Counted from the first letter of the stretch, positions 16,323-25,040 are shown. The stretch is DNA of 64,000 nucleotides from JAGOBP01 sp964550855 (GCA_964550855.1 CAZKBQ010000017.1:17328-81327), one strand, 5' to 3'. The notes: generated from the sequence alone by a model not told the origin. Numbers and translations are program-made.

Positions 16323-16841
16323 ATGAACACCGCCGACATCCAGTTCCTGCTCGACTACAACTACTGGGCCAACGCGCGCGTGCTGCATGCGGCGGCTCAA
16401 CTCACGCCCGATCGATTGACCGCCCCGCACGGCCTGAGCCACGGCAGTATTCGCGGCGCGCTGACGCACGTGCTGGCCGCCGAAATTGTGTGGCGGCTGC
16501 GCTGTCAATCCGGCCTTTCACCCAGCGCCCTGCCCGCCGAAAGCGACTTTCCCACGCTGGAGGCTTTGCAGGCGCGTTGGGCCGAAGAAGAAGCCGCCAT
16601 GCGCGCCTTCAGCGCCACGCTCAGCGACGAACAACTGCGGCAGCCGATCGAATACAAAACCACCAAAGGCGTGCCACAGTCCAGCATCTTGTGGCAAGTG
16701 CTGGCGCACGTCGTCAATCACGGCACACAGTTTCGCGCCGAAGCCGCCGTGGCGTTGACGGCCGAAGGGCAGTCGCCCGGCGATCTGGATCTGTTGCTGT
16801 TCATGCGCGAGCGTGCCGCCGCGGACGGGAGCCAGTCATGA
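16323..16841 (+). CDS. DinB-like four-helix protein
   Basis: 172 aa from the ATG at 16323, chosen because AGGA lies eight bases upstream; an ATG at 16314 is also possible. The DinB/YfiT pattern is present: LLDYNYWANARVLHAAAQL at the start, THVLAAEIVWR with the first metal His, and a late HVVNHGTQFRAEAAVAL. Such proteins bind a metal ion through three histidines and often act as thiol-dependent transferases or have unknown function. The gene overlaps the next one by four bases (ATGA). Confidence 0.85.
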   Translation: MNTADIQFLLDYNYWANARVLHAAAQLTPDRLTAPHGLSHGSIRGALTHVLAAEIVWRLRCQSGLSPSALPAESDFPTLEALQARWAEEEAAMRAFSATLSDEQLRQPIEYKTTKGVPQSSILWQVLAHVVNHGTQFRAEAAVALTAEGQSPGDLDLLLFMRERAAADGSQS

Positions 16842-17980
16842 CCAACGTCACCACGATAACGCCGCGCGCCGGCACGGGCGGCGTCAGCCTTCGCCTCGCG
16901 CCGCGCATTGAGGCCGCCACCCGCGTCGGCATCCTGGCCGAGGGTGCGCGCCTTGAGCTGGAATCGGCCGGCAGCGAGTGGCACACCGGGCGGGTTTACG
17001 TCGCGCGATCGGTGGCAGAAACGATCGAGAACCACGTTAAACCGCAAGCCAGCTGGGCCTCGATCAATATCCGATCAAATCCGCAAATCGATCCCGCCAC
17101 GGATGTCGGCGATCTGAGATCGGATCAGCAGCTGGAATTGATCGAAACGATGGACGAATGGTTTGTCGCGCGCGTGTATGTGGCGGCGCCGTTTACGGAT
17201 CTCATTCAACCCGATCAGCCTGTCGGCCCGATCGGCCCGGATGTGCCACGCGGTTCGCCCCTTACTCTGGCCGAGCTGCAAGCCCTGCCGCTTGCCCCCG
17301 CCCGGCAGCGAAGCGCCCCCGCCGGTGCAGCGCAGCCCGCCGTCACCGCCGCCCGCATCTGGAACAAATATGGCGGCGTGCTGGAACCGCTGGCAAACAA
17401 GATCGGCATCGAGCCGGGTGTGGCGGTCGCCGTCGTCGCCGTCGAATCCGGCGGCAGCGGCTTTGGCGCTGATGGACGGCTGATCATCCGCTTTGAAAAT
17501 CACCTGTTCTGGTTCAACTGGGGTCAGACTCATGCCGACACGTACCGTCAATTCTTCCAGTTCGATCAAACGGTGATGTGGCGCGGCCACAAGTTTCGCA
17601 CCGATCCCAACGGCGCGTGGCAGGACGTGCACGTCAATCAGGCCAGCGAATGGGCCGCGTTGACGCAGGCTCGCGCGCTGGACGATCAGGCCGCCAAGAA
17701 GTCGATCAGCATGGGGCTGGTGCAGATCCTCGGGTCGAATCACCGCGCCATCGGCTACGACACAGTTAACGCCATGTTCGATGCCTTCAGCGCCGACGAG
17801 CGTTTTCAACTGCTGGGTTTCTTTAACTTTGTGAAGAACGATTCACGGCAGGTCGCTGCGCTGCAGGCCGGCGACTTCACTGCCTTTGCCCGCATCTACA
17901 ACGGCCCCGGCCAGCCGCAGTTTTACGGCGATCTGATCAAAGGCGTCTTCGACGGTTTCAAGTCGCTGTCAGCGGTGTAA
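16838..17980 (+). CDS. N-acetylmuramidase-domain protein with N-terminal SH3-like repeats
   Basis: 380 aa, starting at the ATG that overlaps the stop of the DinB-like gene. Residues about 15-65 and 70-120 are two similar SH3b-like modules (LRLAPRIEAATRVGILAEGARLE and NIRSNPQIDPATDVGDL, written in part). The catalytic domain from about 165 has AVVAVESGGSGFG, LIIRFENHLFW and SMGLVQILGSNH, as in the DUF3380 muramidase family; the Glu in VESGG is the likely catalytic residue. Enzymes of this type cleave peptidoglycan or act as phage-like lysins. No signal peptide is visible, which fits a phage or contractile-system origin, but no phage gene is nearby. Confidence 0.82.
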   Translation: MTNVTTITPRAGTGGVSLRLAPRIEAATRVGILAEGARLELESAGSEWHTGRVYVARSVAETIENHVKPQASWASINIRSNPQIDPATDVGDLRSDQQLELIETMDEWFVARVYVAAPFTDLIQPDQPVGPIGPDVPRGSPLTLAELQALPLAPARQRSAPAGAAQPAVTAARIWNKYGGVLEPLANKIGIEPGVAVAVVAVESGGSGFGADGRLIIRFENHLFWFNWGQTHADTYRQFFQFDQTVMWRGHKFRTDPNGAWQDVHVNQASEWAALTQARALDDQAAKKSISMGLVQILGSNHRAIGYDTVNAMFDAFSADERFQLLGFFNFVKNDSRQVAALQAGDFTAFARIYNGPGQPQFYGDLIKGVFDGFKSLSAV

Positions 17981-17992
17981 CGTGGAACATCA

Positions 17993-18017
17993 GGAACTGT
18001 ACTGAATCCCCTTCGTT
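17993..18017 (+). promoter_or_regulatory. Possible ECF-type promoter of the dihydropyrimidinase gene
   Basis: GGAAC at 17993-17997 and CGTT at 18014-18017 are 16 bases apart, the classical ECF sigma arrangement, and the start codon is 14 bases downstream. The layout equals that of the two ECF promoters at 42841-42868 and 45144-45171, but the -35 word differs (GGAAC instead of GTAAC). Confidence 0.35.
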
Positions 18018-18031
18018 CTGCGAGGTTACGC

Positions 18032-19453
18032 ATGCCTACGGTCATCAAAAACGGCACCATCGTCACAGCCAGCGATACGTATCGGGCCGACATCCTGATC
18101 GACGGCGAGCAGATCGCCGTGATCGGCGAAGGTCTGGACACGGAGGGCGCGGACGTCATCGACGCCAGCGGCCACTATGTGCTGCCCGGCGGCATCGACG
18201 TGCACACGCACCTTGAGCTCAACGTCGGCGCGACGGAATCGTCGGATGATTTCTACACCGGCCACAAGGCGGCGGCTTTTGGCGGCACCACCACGCACAT
18301 CGATTTTGCCATTCCCGAGAAGGGCAAGTCGCTGCGCTCGGGCATCGAAGCGTGGCACAAGAAAGCCGAAGGCAAGGCCGTGATCGATTACGGCTATCAC
18401 GCCAACCTGGTCGAAGTGACAGATGCCATCGTCGATGAAATCCCGTCGATTGTGAATGAGGGTGTGACCAGCATCAAGGCGCTGATGGCCTACAAGGGCC
18501 GTTTGCAGATCGACGACACGGGCCTGTTCCGCACGCTGCAAAAGGCGAGTGAACACGGCATCCTCACAATGGTGCACGCGGAGAACGGCGACGCCATCGA
18601 CGTTTTGATTAAGGACGCAGTGGCGCGCGGCGATTTGACGCCGCCGTGGCACGCCCGCACGCGGCCGGCCTGGTTGGAAACCGAGGCGACGCTGCGCGCG
18701 ATTTCGCTGGCGGCCACCGCCCACGCGCCGCTGTACGTGGTGCACATGACCTGCGAGGGCGCGGTCGATCAACTGCGCTACGGGCGGCAGCATGAGCTGC
18801 CCGTGATGGGCGAGACGTGCATTCAATATCTCTTCTTCACGGAGGATGACCTGGCCCGGCCCGACGGTGCGAAGTTCGTGTGCTCGCCGCCGATCCGCAC
18901 CAAACGCGATAACGCCGCCATCTGGCGCGCGCTGCAAACGGGCGATCTACAGATCATCTCGACCGATCACTGCCCGTTCCTGTTCGACGGCACGAAGCCG
19001 CTGGTGTACGAGGGCCAGCCGTATCAGCGCCCCGGCAAGGAACTGGGCCGCGATAACTTCACGAAGATTCCCAACGGTCTGCCCGGCCTGGGCGACCGGA
19101 TGATCATCTTGTGGAGCGAAGGGGTCGCGAAGGGGCAGCTGACGGCCAATCGGTTTGTGGCGATCACCGCGACGAATCCCGCCAAAGTATTCGGGATGTA
19201 TCCGCGCAAGGGCACCATCGCCGTCGGCTCCGATGCCGATCTCTTGATCTGGGATCCGTCGATCAAGAAGACGTACGGCGTCGCCACGTCACATCAGCGG
19301 GTGGATTACAGTTTGTATGAAGGCTGGCAGACGACGGGCTGGCCGGTGAAGGTGCTGCGGCGCGGCGAGTTGATCGTCGAGGGGGAGCGGTGGCTGGGCC
19401 AGGCGGGCAGCGGTCAGTTCATCCGCCGTCAGCCCTACGCGCCGGTGATCTGA
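18032..19453 (+). CDS. hydA: Dihydropyrimidinase/hydantoinase
   Basis: 473 aa. Cyclic amidohydrolase with the binuclear metal site: H58 and H60 in GGIDVHTHLE, the carboxylated lysine K149 in VTSIKALMAYKG, the later His in MVHAENGD and VVHMTCEGA, and the Asp in IISTDHCPF. The chain length is normal. It opens dihydrouracil, dihydrothymine or 5-substituted hydantoins to the N-carbamoyl amino acid. A class III aminotransferase gene lies two genes downstream, which fits reductive pyrimidine breakdown through beta-alanine; no beta-ureidopropionase gene is in the window. Start: ATG at 18032 behind GAGG. The stop overlaps an ATG of the next frame (TGATG). Confidence 0.93.
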   Translation: MPTVIKNGTIVTASDTYRADILIDGEQIAVIGEGLDTEGADVIDASGHYVLPGGIDVHTHLELNVGATESSDDFYTGHKAAAFGGTTTHIDFAIPEKGKSLRSGIEAWHKKAEGKAVIDYGYHANLVEVTDAIVDEIPSIVNEGVTSIKALMAYKGRLQIDDTGLFRTLQKASEHGILTMVHAENGDAIDVLIKDAVARGDLTPPWHARTRPAWLETEATLRAISLAATAHAPLYVVHMTCEGAVDQLRYGRQHELPVMGETCIQYLFFTEDDLARPDGAKFVCSPPIRTKRDNAAIWRALQTGDLQIISTDHCPFLFDGTKPLVYEGQPYQRPGKELGRDNFTKIPNGLPGLGDRMIILWSEGVAKGQLTANRFVAITATNPAKVFGMYPRKGTIAVGSDADLLIWDPSIKKTYGVATSHQRVDYSLYEGWQTTGWPVKVLRRGELIVEGERWLGQAGSGQFIRRQPYAPVI

Positions 19454-19482
19454 TGCCGGGCGTGGTTCAGGGGATTGGCCCG

Positions 19483-20022
19483 ATGCGTGTTTTGATCTTA
19501 GGAGCACTACTGATGCTGGCGGGCGCGGCCTGTCAACCGGCGCCCGCGCCCGATCTGGGAGGCAACGCCATGTCGTTCATACTCGAGAGTCCCGCTTTCG
19601 CCGAAGGCGCAACCATTCCCGTCGATTTTTCGTGCGACGGGCAAAACAAGTCGCCGCAGCTGCGCTGGCGCGAGGCCCCGGCGAACACGCGCAGTTTCGC
19701 GCTGATCATGGATGACCCCGATGCGCCCGGCGGGACGTTTACGCACTGGGTGTTGTTCAATGTGCCTGCTACGGTCGGCGGGTTGGCCGAAGCCGATCGG
19801 ACGACCGGCCTCAGCGGCCAGAACAGCTTCGGTCAAACCGGTTACGGTGGCCCGTGCCCGCCTCGCGGTCGCGGGGCACATCGCTATTTCTTCAAATTGT
19901 ACGCGCTCGATGTGGCTTCGCTCAACCTCAAGTCGGGCGCGTCGCGAGGCGAGCTCGAAGCGGCGATCAAAGGCCATGTCATCGGGCAGGCCCAGCTGAT
20001 GGGCCGTTTCGAGCGGAAGTAA
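19483..20022 (+). CDS. PEBP (YbhB/YbcL-type) lipoprotein
   Basis: 179 aa from the ATG at 19483, preferred because it opens a lipoprotein-like signal (MRVLILGALLMLAGAAC, then a Pro-rich linker). An ATG at 19453, coupled to the hydantoinase stop, would add ten residues. The phosphatidylethanolamine-binding fold is recognised by FALIMDDPDAPGGTFTHWVL, GGPCPPRGRGAHRYFFKLYAL and GELEAAIKGHVIGQAQLMG. Bacterial members are small secreted or cytoplasmic proteins with poorly known ligands. The gene is co-directional with the hydantoinase and probably in its operon. Confidence 0.88.
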   Translation: MRVLILGALLMLAGAACQPAPAPDLGGNAMSFILESPAFAEGATIPVDFSCDGQNKSPQLRWREAPANTRSFALIMDDPDAPGGTFTHWVLFNVPATVGGLAEADRTTGLSGQNSFGQTGYGGPCPPRGRGAHRYFFKLYALDVASLNLKSGASRGELEAAIKGHVIGQAQLMGRFERK

Positions 20023-20032
20023 CCGCCCGGTC

Positions 20033-20060
20033 TTGCGCCCCTCACCGCCCGTGTTACAAT
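20033..20060 (+). promoter_or_regulatory. Candidate promoter of the class III aminotransferase
   Basis: TTGCGC (20033-20038), 16-base spacer, TACAAT (20055-20060). The same TTGCGC with a 16-base spacer precedes the glmS leader. Two heptamer-like units (GTCACTC, ATCACCC) and AAGGAG follow before the ATG at 20113. Confidence 0.5.
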
Positions 20061-20112
20061 GCGGGCGCGTACGTCATCTGTCACTCATCACCCATCAAGG
20101 AGCCGCCACCTC

Positions 20113-21426
20113 ATGACCCTGTCCGCCCAAGAGATCGTCAAGCTGTCCAAGCAATACACCTTCTGGTCGTGGTCGGCGCAGGACGCCGTCAACCCCATTC
20201 CCATGACCCGGGCCGAAGGCATTTACTTCTGGGACGCCGACGGCAAGCAGTACGTGGATATGAATTCACAGTTGATGTGCGTCAACATCGGTCACGGTAA
20301 TCCGCGCGTGATCAAGGCCATCCAGGATCAGGCCGCGAAGCTGGCCTATGCCGGGCCGAGCATGGCGACGGAGGCCCGCGCCGAGATCGGCCCATTGCTG
20401 GCGAAGCATACGCCCGGCGATTTGAATACGTTTTTCTTCGTGTTGGGCGGCGCGGAAGCCAACGAGAACGCCATCAAACTGGCGCGGCAGTCCACCGGCC
20501 GGCAGAAGATCATCGTGCGCTACCGCGCCTACCACGGCGCGACGGCCGGCGCGGTCACCCTGACCGGCGACTATCGCCGGTGGGCCAACGAGCCGGGCAT
20601 CCCCGGCGTGGTGCGCGTCTTCGATCCGTACCGCTATCGCTGCGCGTTCTGCAAGAACAATCCCGGCGGCTGTACGCTGGACTGTCTCAATCACATTGAG
20701 GAAGTGATTCAGTATGAAGGGCCGCACACCGTCGCTGCGATCTTCATCGAGACGGTGACGGGCACGAATGGCTTGATTATCCCGCCCGAGGGCTATCTGC
20801 AGGGACTGCGGCAGTTGTGCGACAAGTATGGCATTCTGCTGGTCTGTGACGAAGTGATGGCGGGCTTCGGCCGCACCGGCGAATGGTTCGCCGTCGATCA
20901 CTGGGGTGTGGTGCCCGACATCATGACCATGGCCAAGGGTCTGACCTCGTCGTATATTCCGATGGGCGCGGTGGCCATCAGCGACAAGGTGGCCGATTAC
21001 TTTGCCAAGAACGTCTATTATGGCGGCCTCACCTACAACGCGCATCCGATGGGCCTGGCGGCGGCGATCGAGACGATCAAGGTGATGGAAGACGAAGACA
21101 TCGTCGGCAACGCCCGGCGCATGGGGGGCGTGTTGGCCAAACTGCTGGATGACCTGAAGGCCGAACATCCGTCCGTCGGGGACGTGAGATCGATCGGGTT
21201 GTTTGGCGCGATCGAGCTGGTGACCAATCGGGAGACAAAATCGCCCATGCCGGCCGCCCAAACCGGCAAGGCCGCCGCTTATCTCAAGGATCACGGCGTG
21301 TACGTGTTTGCGCCCGGCAACCTGCTGTTCACCAATCCGCCGCTCATCATCAACGAGACGCAGTTGAAGGCCGCGTTTGACATCATCAACCAGGCGCTGG
21401 CCATCACAGACGAGGCCGCGCAGTAA
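20113..21426 (+). CDS. Class III pyridoxal-phosphate aminotransferase
   Basis: 437 aa from the ATG at 20113 (AAGGAG ten bases upstream). The fold-type I pattern is complete: GGAEANENAIKLAR (112-125), the DE pair in LLVCDEVMAGFGRTGEWF (D246) and the Schiff-base lysine K275 in MAKGLTSS. Members act on omega-amino groups of beta-alanine, taurine, GABA or putrescine with pyruvate or 2-oxoglutarate. Given the upstream dihydropyrimidinase, beta-alanine is an attractive substrate, but this is inference. Four cysteines in a row (C177, C180, C187, C191) form a CxxC-x6-CxxxC cluster that could hold a metal. It has its own promoter. Confidence 0.88.
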   Translation: MTLSAQEIVKLSKQYTFWSWSAQDAVNPIPMTRAEGIYFWDADGKQYVDMNSQLMCVNIGHGNPRVIKAIQDQAAKLAYAGPSMATEARAEIGPLLAKHTPGDLNTFFFVLGGAEANENAIKLARQSTGRQKIIVRYRAYHGATAGAVTLTGDYRRWANEPGIPGVVRVFDPYRYRCAFCKNNPGGCTLDCLNHIEEVIQYEGPHTVAAIFIETVTGTNGLIIPPEGYLQGLRQLCDKYGILLVCDEVMAGFGRTGEWFAVDHWGVVPDIMTMAKGLTSSYIPMGAVAISDKVADYFAKNVYYGGLTYNAHPMGLAAAIETIKVMEDEDIVGNARRMGGVLAKLLDDLKAEHPSVGDVRSIGLFGAIELVTNRETKSPMPAAQTGKAAAYLKDHGVYVFAPGNLLFTNPPLIINETQLKAAFDIINQALAITDEAAQ

Positions 21427-21520
21427 GCGGCGCGCGGCAAGCGCCGCGCACATCGACCGATTTTCAATCAGGCGAATGGCTCGCGCCCGACCGGCGCGGG
21501 CCATTTTGTCAATTTGCCTA

Positions 21521-21549
21521 TTGACACGCCGACCAGAGCGTGATACAAT
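21521..21549 (+). promoter_or_regulatory. Strong sigma-70 promoter of the ArsR-type regulator
   Basis: Perfect TTGACA (21521-21526), 17-base spacer, TACAAT (21544-21549). The expected start of transcription is near 21556. Confidence 0.78.
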
Positions 21550-21558
21550 AATGCCAGT

Positions 21559-21593
21559 TACCCGATTGAACGCATAACTCAAATAATCGGGTA
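21559..21593. promoter_or_regulatory. Inverted repeat at the transcription start: candidate operator
   Basis: TACCCGATT (21559-21567) and AATCGGGTA (21585-21593) form a perfect 9-bp inverted repeat with a 17-base centre, directly downstream of the -10 box and before the ribosome site. It may be the binding site of the encoded regulator, giving autorepression, or a leader hairpin. Confidence 0.45.
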
Positions 21594-21609
21594 CATGCAG
21601 GAGATGGAT

Positions 21610-22725
21610 ATGCCAGGCCCGATCGCCGAACTTGCCCCCACGGCCTTGAACCAGACGCTCGGTTTCTCGATAGAGCCGGCGCTCAATGCCTTCAACAGTC
21701 TGTCGCTACTCAACAAGGCCGATTATCTGTATGGCCTGGACGAATGGGTGGCGCGGACGCTGGCGGCGATGTCGCCCGACGAGCTGCACCGGCACCGGCT
21801 GGTTTTCTGGGGGCTGTACTACGCCATCGAGCCTAAGCGCAGCTATCCCACCTTTTCGGCCTATCTAACCGATCTGGAGCGGCAGACGCCCGAAACGCTT
21901 CGTCAGCGACTGTTCGACGCTTATGCGCGCTTTCAGGTGCTGGCCGCAGTACGAGAAGATGCCTCGTATGTGCCGGCGCCCACCGACGTGCCTTCACTGC
22001 TGGCTGACAGCGCGACCTATCTCAAGTATCTGGGCGAGCGCTTCAAGCGCGATTTTTACGATGACGCCATCGAACTGGAATCTCATCAATGGCTGAACCG
22101 GCCGGCCGACATGAAAGAGCTGCTGATCACGCACGTGCGCGGCATGTGGACGAGCTACATGGAGCCTGAATGGGAACGCGTCTGGCGGCTGCTGCAGGAC
22201 TGCGTGGATGCCTACCGCCAGATCGATTTCAGCGGCCTAAGCAATCTGCAGGCCATGGAGCAGGTCATCGGCCGTGAGGTGGACGACCACTGGCGGCAGA
22301 TGCTGGAACGGGCCGACCGAGTAGTCTTTGTGCCGTCGGCGCACGTCGGCCCGTATCAGATGAAGCTCGAAACGGACGAAGCGTTGTACGTCGTGTTCGG
22401 CGCGCGCCAGCCGCGCGGCGTGCCGGGCGGCTCATCCGATCTCAGCCGGTCTGAGCTGCTGGTGCGGTTGATGACGCTGGCCGACGACACCCGACTGCGC
22501 ATTCTGCACCTGCTGGCGCAGCGCGGCGAAATGTGCTCGCCCGACATCATCCGTGAACTCGACCTCAGCCAGTCGGCGGCCTCACGCCATCTGCAACAGC
22601 TCAGCGCCACCGGCTATCTCACCGAGCGGCGACGCGAAGGCGCCAAGTGCTTCAGCCTGAACGCCGATCAGATCGACGACACCTTCGGGGCGCTGACCAA
22701 GTTTCTGCAGCACAAGAACGCGTGA
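21610..22725 (+). CDS. ArsR-type transcriptional regulator with long N-terminal domain
   Basis: 371 aa. The ATG at 21610 is six bases after AGGAG; earlier ATGs overlap that site. The last about 95 residues are a winged helix of the ArsR family: MTLADDTRLRILHLLAQRG, recognition region LDLSQSAASRHLQQLSATGYL, wing LTERRREGAKCFSL. The preceding about 270 residues are unlike ordinary ArsR sensors (no CxC metal site) and are mostly helical; similar two-part regulators are seen in Firmicutes and Chloroflexota, with unknown ligands. It is transcribed from a strong promoter with an inverted repeat at the start site, so autoregulation is likely. The target genes are unknown; the small gene downstream is a candidate. 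Confidence 0.82.
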   Translation: MPGPIAELAPTALNQTLGFSIEPALNAFNSLSLLNKADYLYGLDEWVARTLAAMSPDELHRHRLVFWGLYYAIEPKRSYPTFSAYLTDLERQTPETLRQRLFDAYARFQVLAAVREDASYVPAPTDVPSLLADSATYLKYLGERFKRDFYDDAIELESHQWLNRPADMKELLITHVRGMWTSYMEPEWERVWRLLQDCVDAYRQIDFSGLSNLQAMEQVIGREVDDHWRQMLERADRVVFVPSAHVGPYQMKLETDEALYVVFGARQPRGVPGGSSDLSRSELLVRLMTLADDTRLRILHLLAQRGEMCSPDIIRELDLSQSAASRHLQQLSATGYLTERRREGAKCFSLNADQIDDTFGALTKFLQHKNA

Positions 22726-22812
22726 TAAGGGTGGCTGGTTAAGATCGGGCGAACTTATGAAAACACTGCGGACAAACAGGATCACGAGTAAACCGATTAG
22801 GAGAGGTGGATC

Positions 22813-23061
22813 ATGGTCAACTGGAACGAGGTGGAAGCGCGGTTGCGGCGCGCCGACGACCTGCGGCGCGAAGCCGAGGCCCAGCAACACTGGCAGCGTC
22901 CGCAGCCCGATCGGTTTTTCTGGCGATTGGAAGCAGCAATGGGCAACTGGCTGATGACGCTGGGCGGCCGGCTTCAGGCGCACGTCGAATCGATGCGGCG
23001 CCTGGCCCAGCCCTCTGCTCCGGCCCTGATACAGCACCGGCGGCCGGGCCAGCATGGATGA
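22813..23061 (+). CDS. Small hypothetical protein
   Basis: 82 aa. The ATG at 22813 is preceded by AGGAGAGGTGG, one of the best ribosome sites in the window. The protein is charged and helical (VEARLRRADDLRREAEAQQH), with a less polar middle (WRLEAAMGNWLMTLGG). No family recognised. It lies 87 bases after the ArsR-type gene and 72 bases before a strong terminator, so it is probably the last gene of that transcript. Confidence 0.6.
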   Translation: MVNWNEVEARLRRADDLRREAEAQQHWQRPQPDRFFWRLEAAMGNWLMTLGGRLQAHVESMRRLAQPSAPALIQHRRPGQHG

Positions 23062-23133
23062 TCGTGTGGGTCGACAGCCGCCTGGATAAGCACCCGGCCT
23101 TGAAGATCAAGGCGAGGCGGCTGATAACACACC

Positions 23134-23173
23134 AGCCCGATCGGCGTTCACAGCCGATCGGGCTGTTTCTTTT
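23134..23173 (+). terminator. Rho-independent terminator
   Basis: A perfect 12-bp stem (AGCCCGATCGGC, 23134-23145, with 23153-23164), 7-base loop, followed by GTTTCTTTT. It ends the ArsR-type/small-protein transcript. Confidence 0.9.
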
Positions 23174-23194
23174 CCGCCGATGATGGCCATCCGT

Positions 23195-23200
23195 TATAAT
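23195..23200 (+). promoter_or_regulatory. -10 box before the FAD oxidoreductase gene
   Basis: Perfect TATAAT directly after the terminator, 52 bases before the ATG at 23253. No convincing -35 box (TTCCGC at the right distance). Confidence 0.42.
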
Positions 23201-23252
23201 GGCGGTCGTTCCACCTGTCTTGATCACCAGCTTTCACTCGGGAGACACACTT

Positions 23253-24908
23253 ATGGCACAGACTGACTATGACGTAATCGTGATCGGTTCGGGAGCCGGC
23301 GGCCTGGCCGCAGCCGTGCCGCTGGCGCAGGCAGGACAACGCGTGCTGGTCTGTGAGCAGCACGAAGTGCCCGGCGGCTGGACGCATTCATTCACGCTCA
23401 ACGGCTATCGCTTCAGCCCCGGCGTGCATTACATCGGCGAGGTGCAGCCGGGCGGATCATTGCGTCGCGTGTACGAAGGGTTGGGAGTTTCGCAAGACCT
23501 GGAATTTTGCGAACTGAATCCCGACGGCTACGATCACATCTACATCGGTCAGGAGCGCTTCGACTTTCCGAAAGGCAAGGCCAACCTCGCCGCCCGCTTG
23601 AAAGAGCGCTTTCCCCGGGAAGCCGCCGGCATCGATGGCTACTTGAACACCGTGGTCGATTTGATGGAGAGCGCCAGCGTGCTCGGCCGCGAACATCGGG
23701 TGGAGCAGATCGCGGGCGCAGTCACGCATGCGCCGTCGCTGCTGCGCTGGCTGTCGCGCAGCGGGCAGGATTTGCTCGATCACTACCTCACCGATCCCGT
23801 CTTGAAGGGCGTGCTGTCCGGACAGGCGGGCGATCACGGCCTGCCGCCTTCGCAAGTCTCGGCGTTCTTTCACGCGGGCGTCACACACCACTACCTCAAC
23901 GGCGGCTACTATCCGCGCGGCGGTGGCTTCGCCATTCCCCGATCGTTCACCCGCGCCCTCAAGCGCGCCGGCGGCGAATTGCGCCTGAACACCAGGGTCG
24001 AGAAAATCTTGATCGAGCATGGCCAGGCGATCGGCGTGCGGCTGGCCGATGGGACCGAAATCCGATCGAAGTATGTGATCAGCAACGCCGATCCTGAAGT
24101 GACCTTCGGCCAGTTGATCGGGCGCGAACATCTCAGTTCGCGTTTGCGAAAAAAGGTTGACGGCGTGACGTACTCGGGTTCATGTTTGAGCCTGTTTTTT
24201 GCGGTGGACATGGACCTCCGGCGCGCGGCCGGTCTCGATTCGGGCAACAACTGGTTTTACGCCGGCGCCGATGTCGATGGGATCTACCGATCGGGTTTGA
24301 CCGACGCCGCGCTGACGGCGACGACCGCGCCGGGCATGTTCCTCACCGTGACCACGCTGAAAGATCCCTCGAAGCTGCATCACGGCCATCACACCTGCGA
24401 GGCGTTTGCGTTTGTCAATTACGAGGCGTTTCAAAAGTGGGCGCATGAACGATCGGGGGAGCGCAGCGCCGACTATGCCGCGCTGAAAGAAGATCTGGCG
24501 TGGCGGCTGTTTCAGTCGCTGGAGCAGCGTGTGCCCGGCATCAGCCAGCACGTGGTGTTTTGGAGCCTGGCCACGCCGTTGACCAACGAGCATTACATCA
24601 ACGCGACGCGCGGCAATCTGTACGGCATCGCGAAGAGTCCGCGTCAGATTGGCCCGTGGGCATTTCCGGTTCAATCGGAAATTGACAGGCTGCTCATGTG
24701 CGGCGCGAGCACGGAGTCGCACGGCGTGGCGGGCGTCACCGGCTCGGGTTTGACCGCCGCGCGATCGATCTTGAAGTGCCGCACGTCAGAACTGTTGACG
24801 CAGCGCGGACCCGAACTGCGCATCTATCCGTCGGAAGACATTGCGCAATGGCCGGCGGATTTGCGAGAGAGGATTGAACGCGGCCATCACGCGCCGGCTG
24901 CGCCGTGA
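23253..24908 (+). CDS. FAD-dependent carotenoid isomerase/retinol saturase-like oxidoreductase
   Basis: 551 aa from the ATG at 23253, behind GGGAGA. The dinucleotide-binding site is VIVIGSGAGGLAAAVPLA (about 9-26), then EQHEVPGGWTHSF as in the CrtI/CrtISO/RetSat family; GGGFAIPRSFTRALKRAGG and the C-terminal GVAGVTGSGLTAAR are also typical. Family members desaturate or isomerise carotenoids or reduce retinol. No other carotenoid gene is in the window, so the substrate cannot be named. It stands alone behind a terminator. Confidence 0.85.
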   Translation: MAQTDYDVIVIGSGAGGLAAAVPLAQAGQRVLVCEQHEVPGGWTHSFTLNGYRFSPGVHYIGEVQPGGSLRRVYEGLGVSQDLEFCELNPDGYDHIYIGQERFDFPKGKANLAARLKERFPREAAGIDGYLNTVVDLMESASVLGREHRVEQIAGAVTHAPSLLRWLSRSGQDLLDHYLTDPVLKGVLSGQAGDHGLPPSQVSAFFHAGVTHHYLNGGYYPRGGGFAIPRSFTRALKRAGGELRLNTRVEKILIEHGQAIGVRLADGTEIRSKYVISNADPEVTFGQLIGREHLSSRLRKKVDGVTYSGSCLSLFFAVDMDLRRAAGLDSGNNWFYAGADVDGIYRSGLTDAALTATTAPGMFLTVTTLKDPSKLHHGHHTCEAFAFVNYEAFQKWAHERSGERSADYAALKEDLAWRLFQSLEQRVPGISQHVVFWSLATPLTNEHYINATRGNLYGIAKSPRQIGPWAFPVQSEIDRLLMCGASTESHGVAGVTGSGLTAARSILKCRTSELLTQRGPELRIYPSEDIAQWPADLRERIERGHHAPAAP

Positions 24909-24970
24909 AGCGCGCGCTCACACCCACGCCGCGCTCGGCTACGACTGCGGATGCGCCCTGCAACCGCCCA

Positions 24971-25034
24971 CCACGGAGAGCACAGAGGCCACGGAGTTGA
25001 CTACTTTTCTCCGTGTGCTCCGTGCCCTCCGTGG
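24971..25034. repeat. Imperfect inverted repeat between convergent genes
   Basis: Arms begin CCACGGAG (24971) and end CTCCGTGG (25034). Both arms are themselves built of roughly 7-bp steps (CCACGGA, GAGCACA, GAGGCCA). A sister copy is at 35286-35328, also just after the end of a giant gene. It may act as a terminator for both converging genes. Confidence 0.6.
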
Positions 25035-25040
25035 TTGATT

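Noticed and set aside
20266..21582. 438-codon open frame on the minus strand
   Set aside because: Antisense to the class III aminotransferase, whose motifs are complete.
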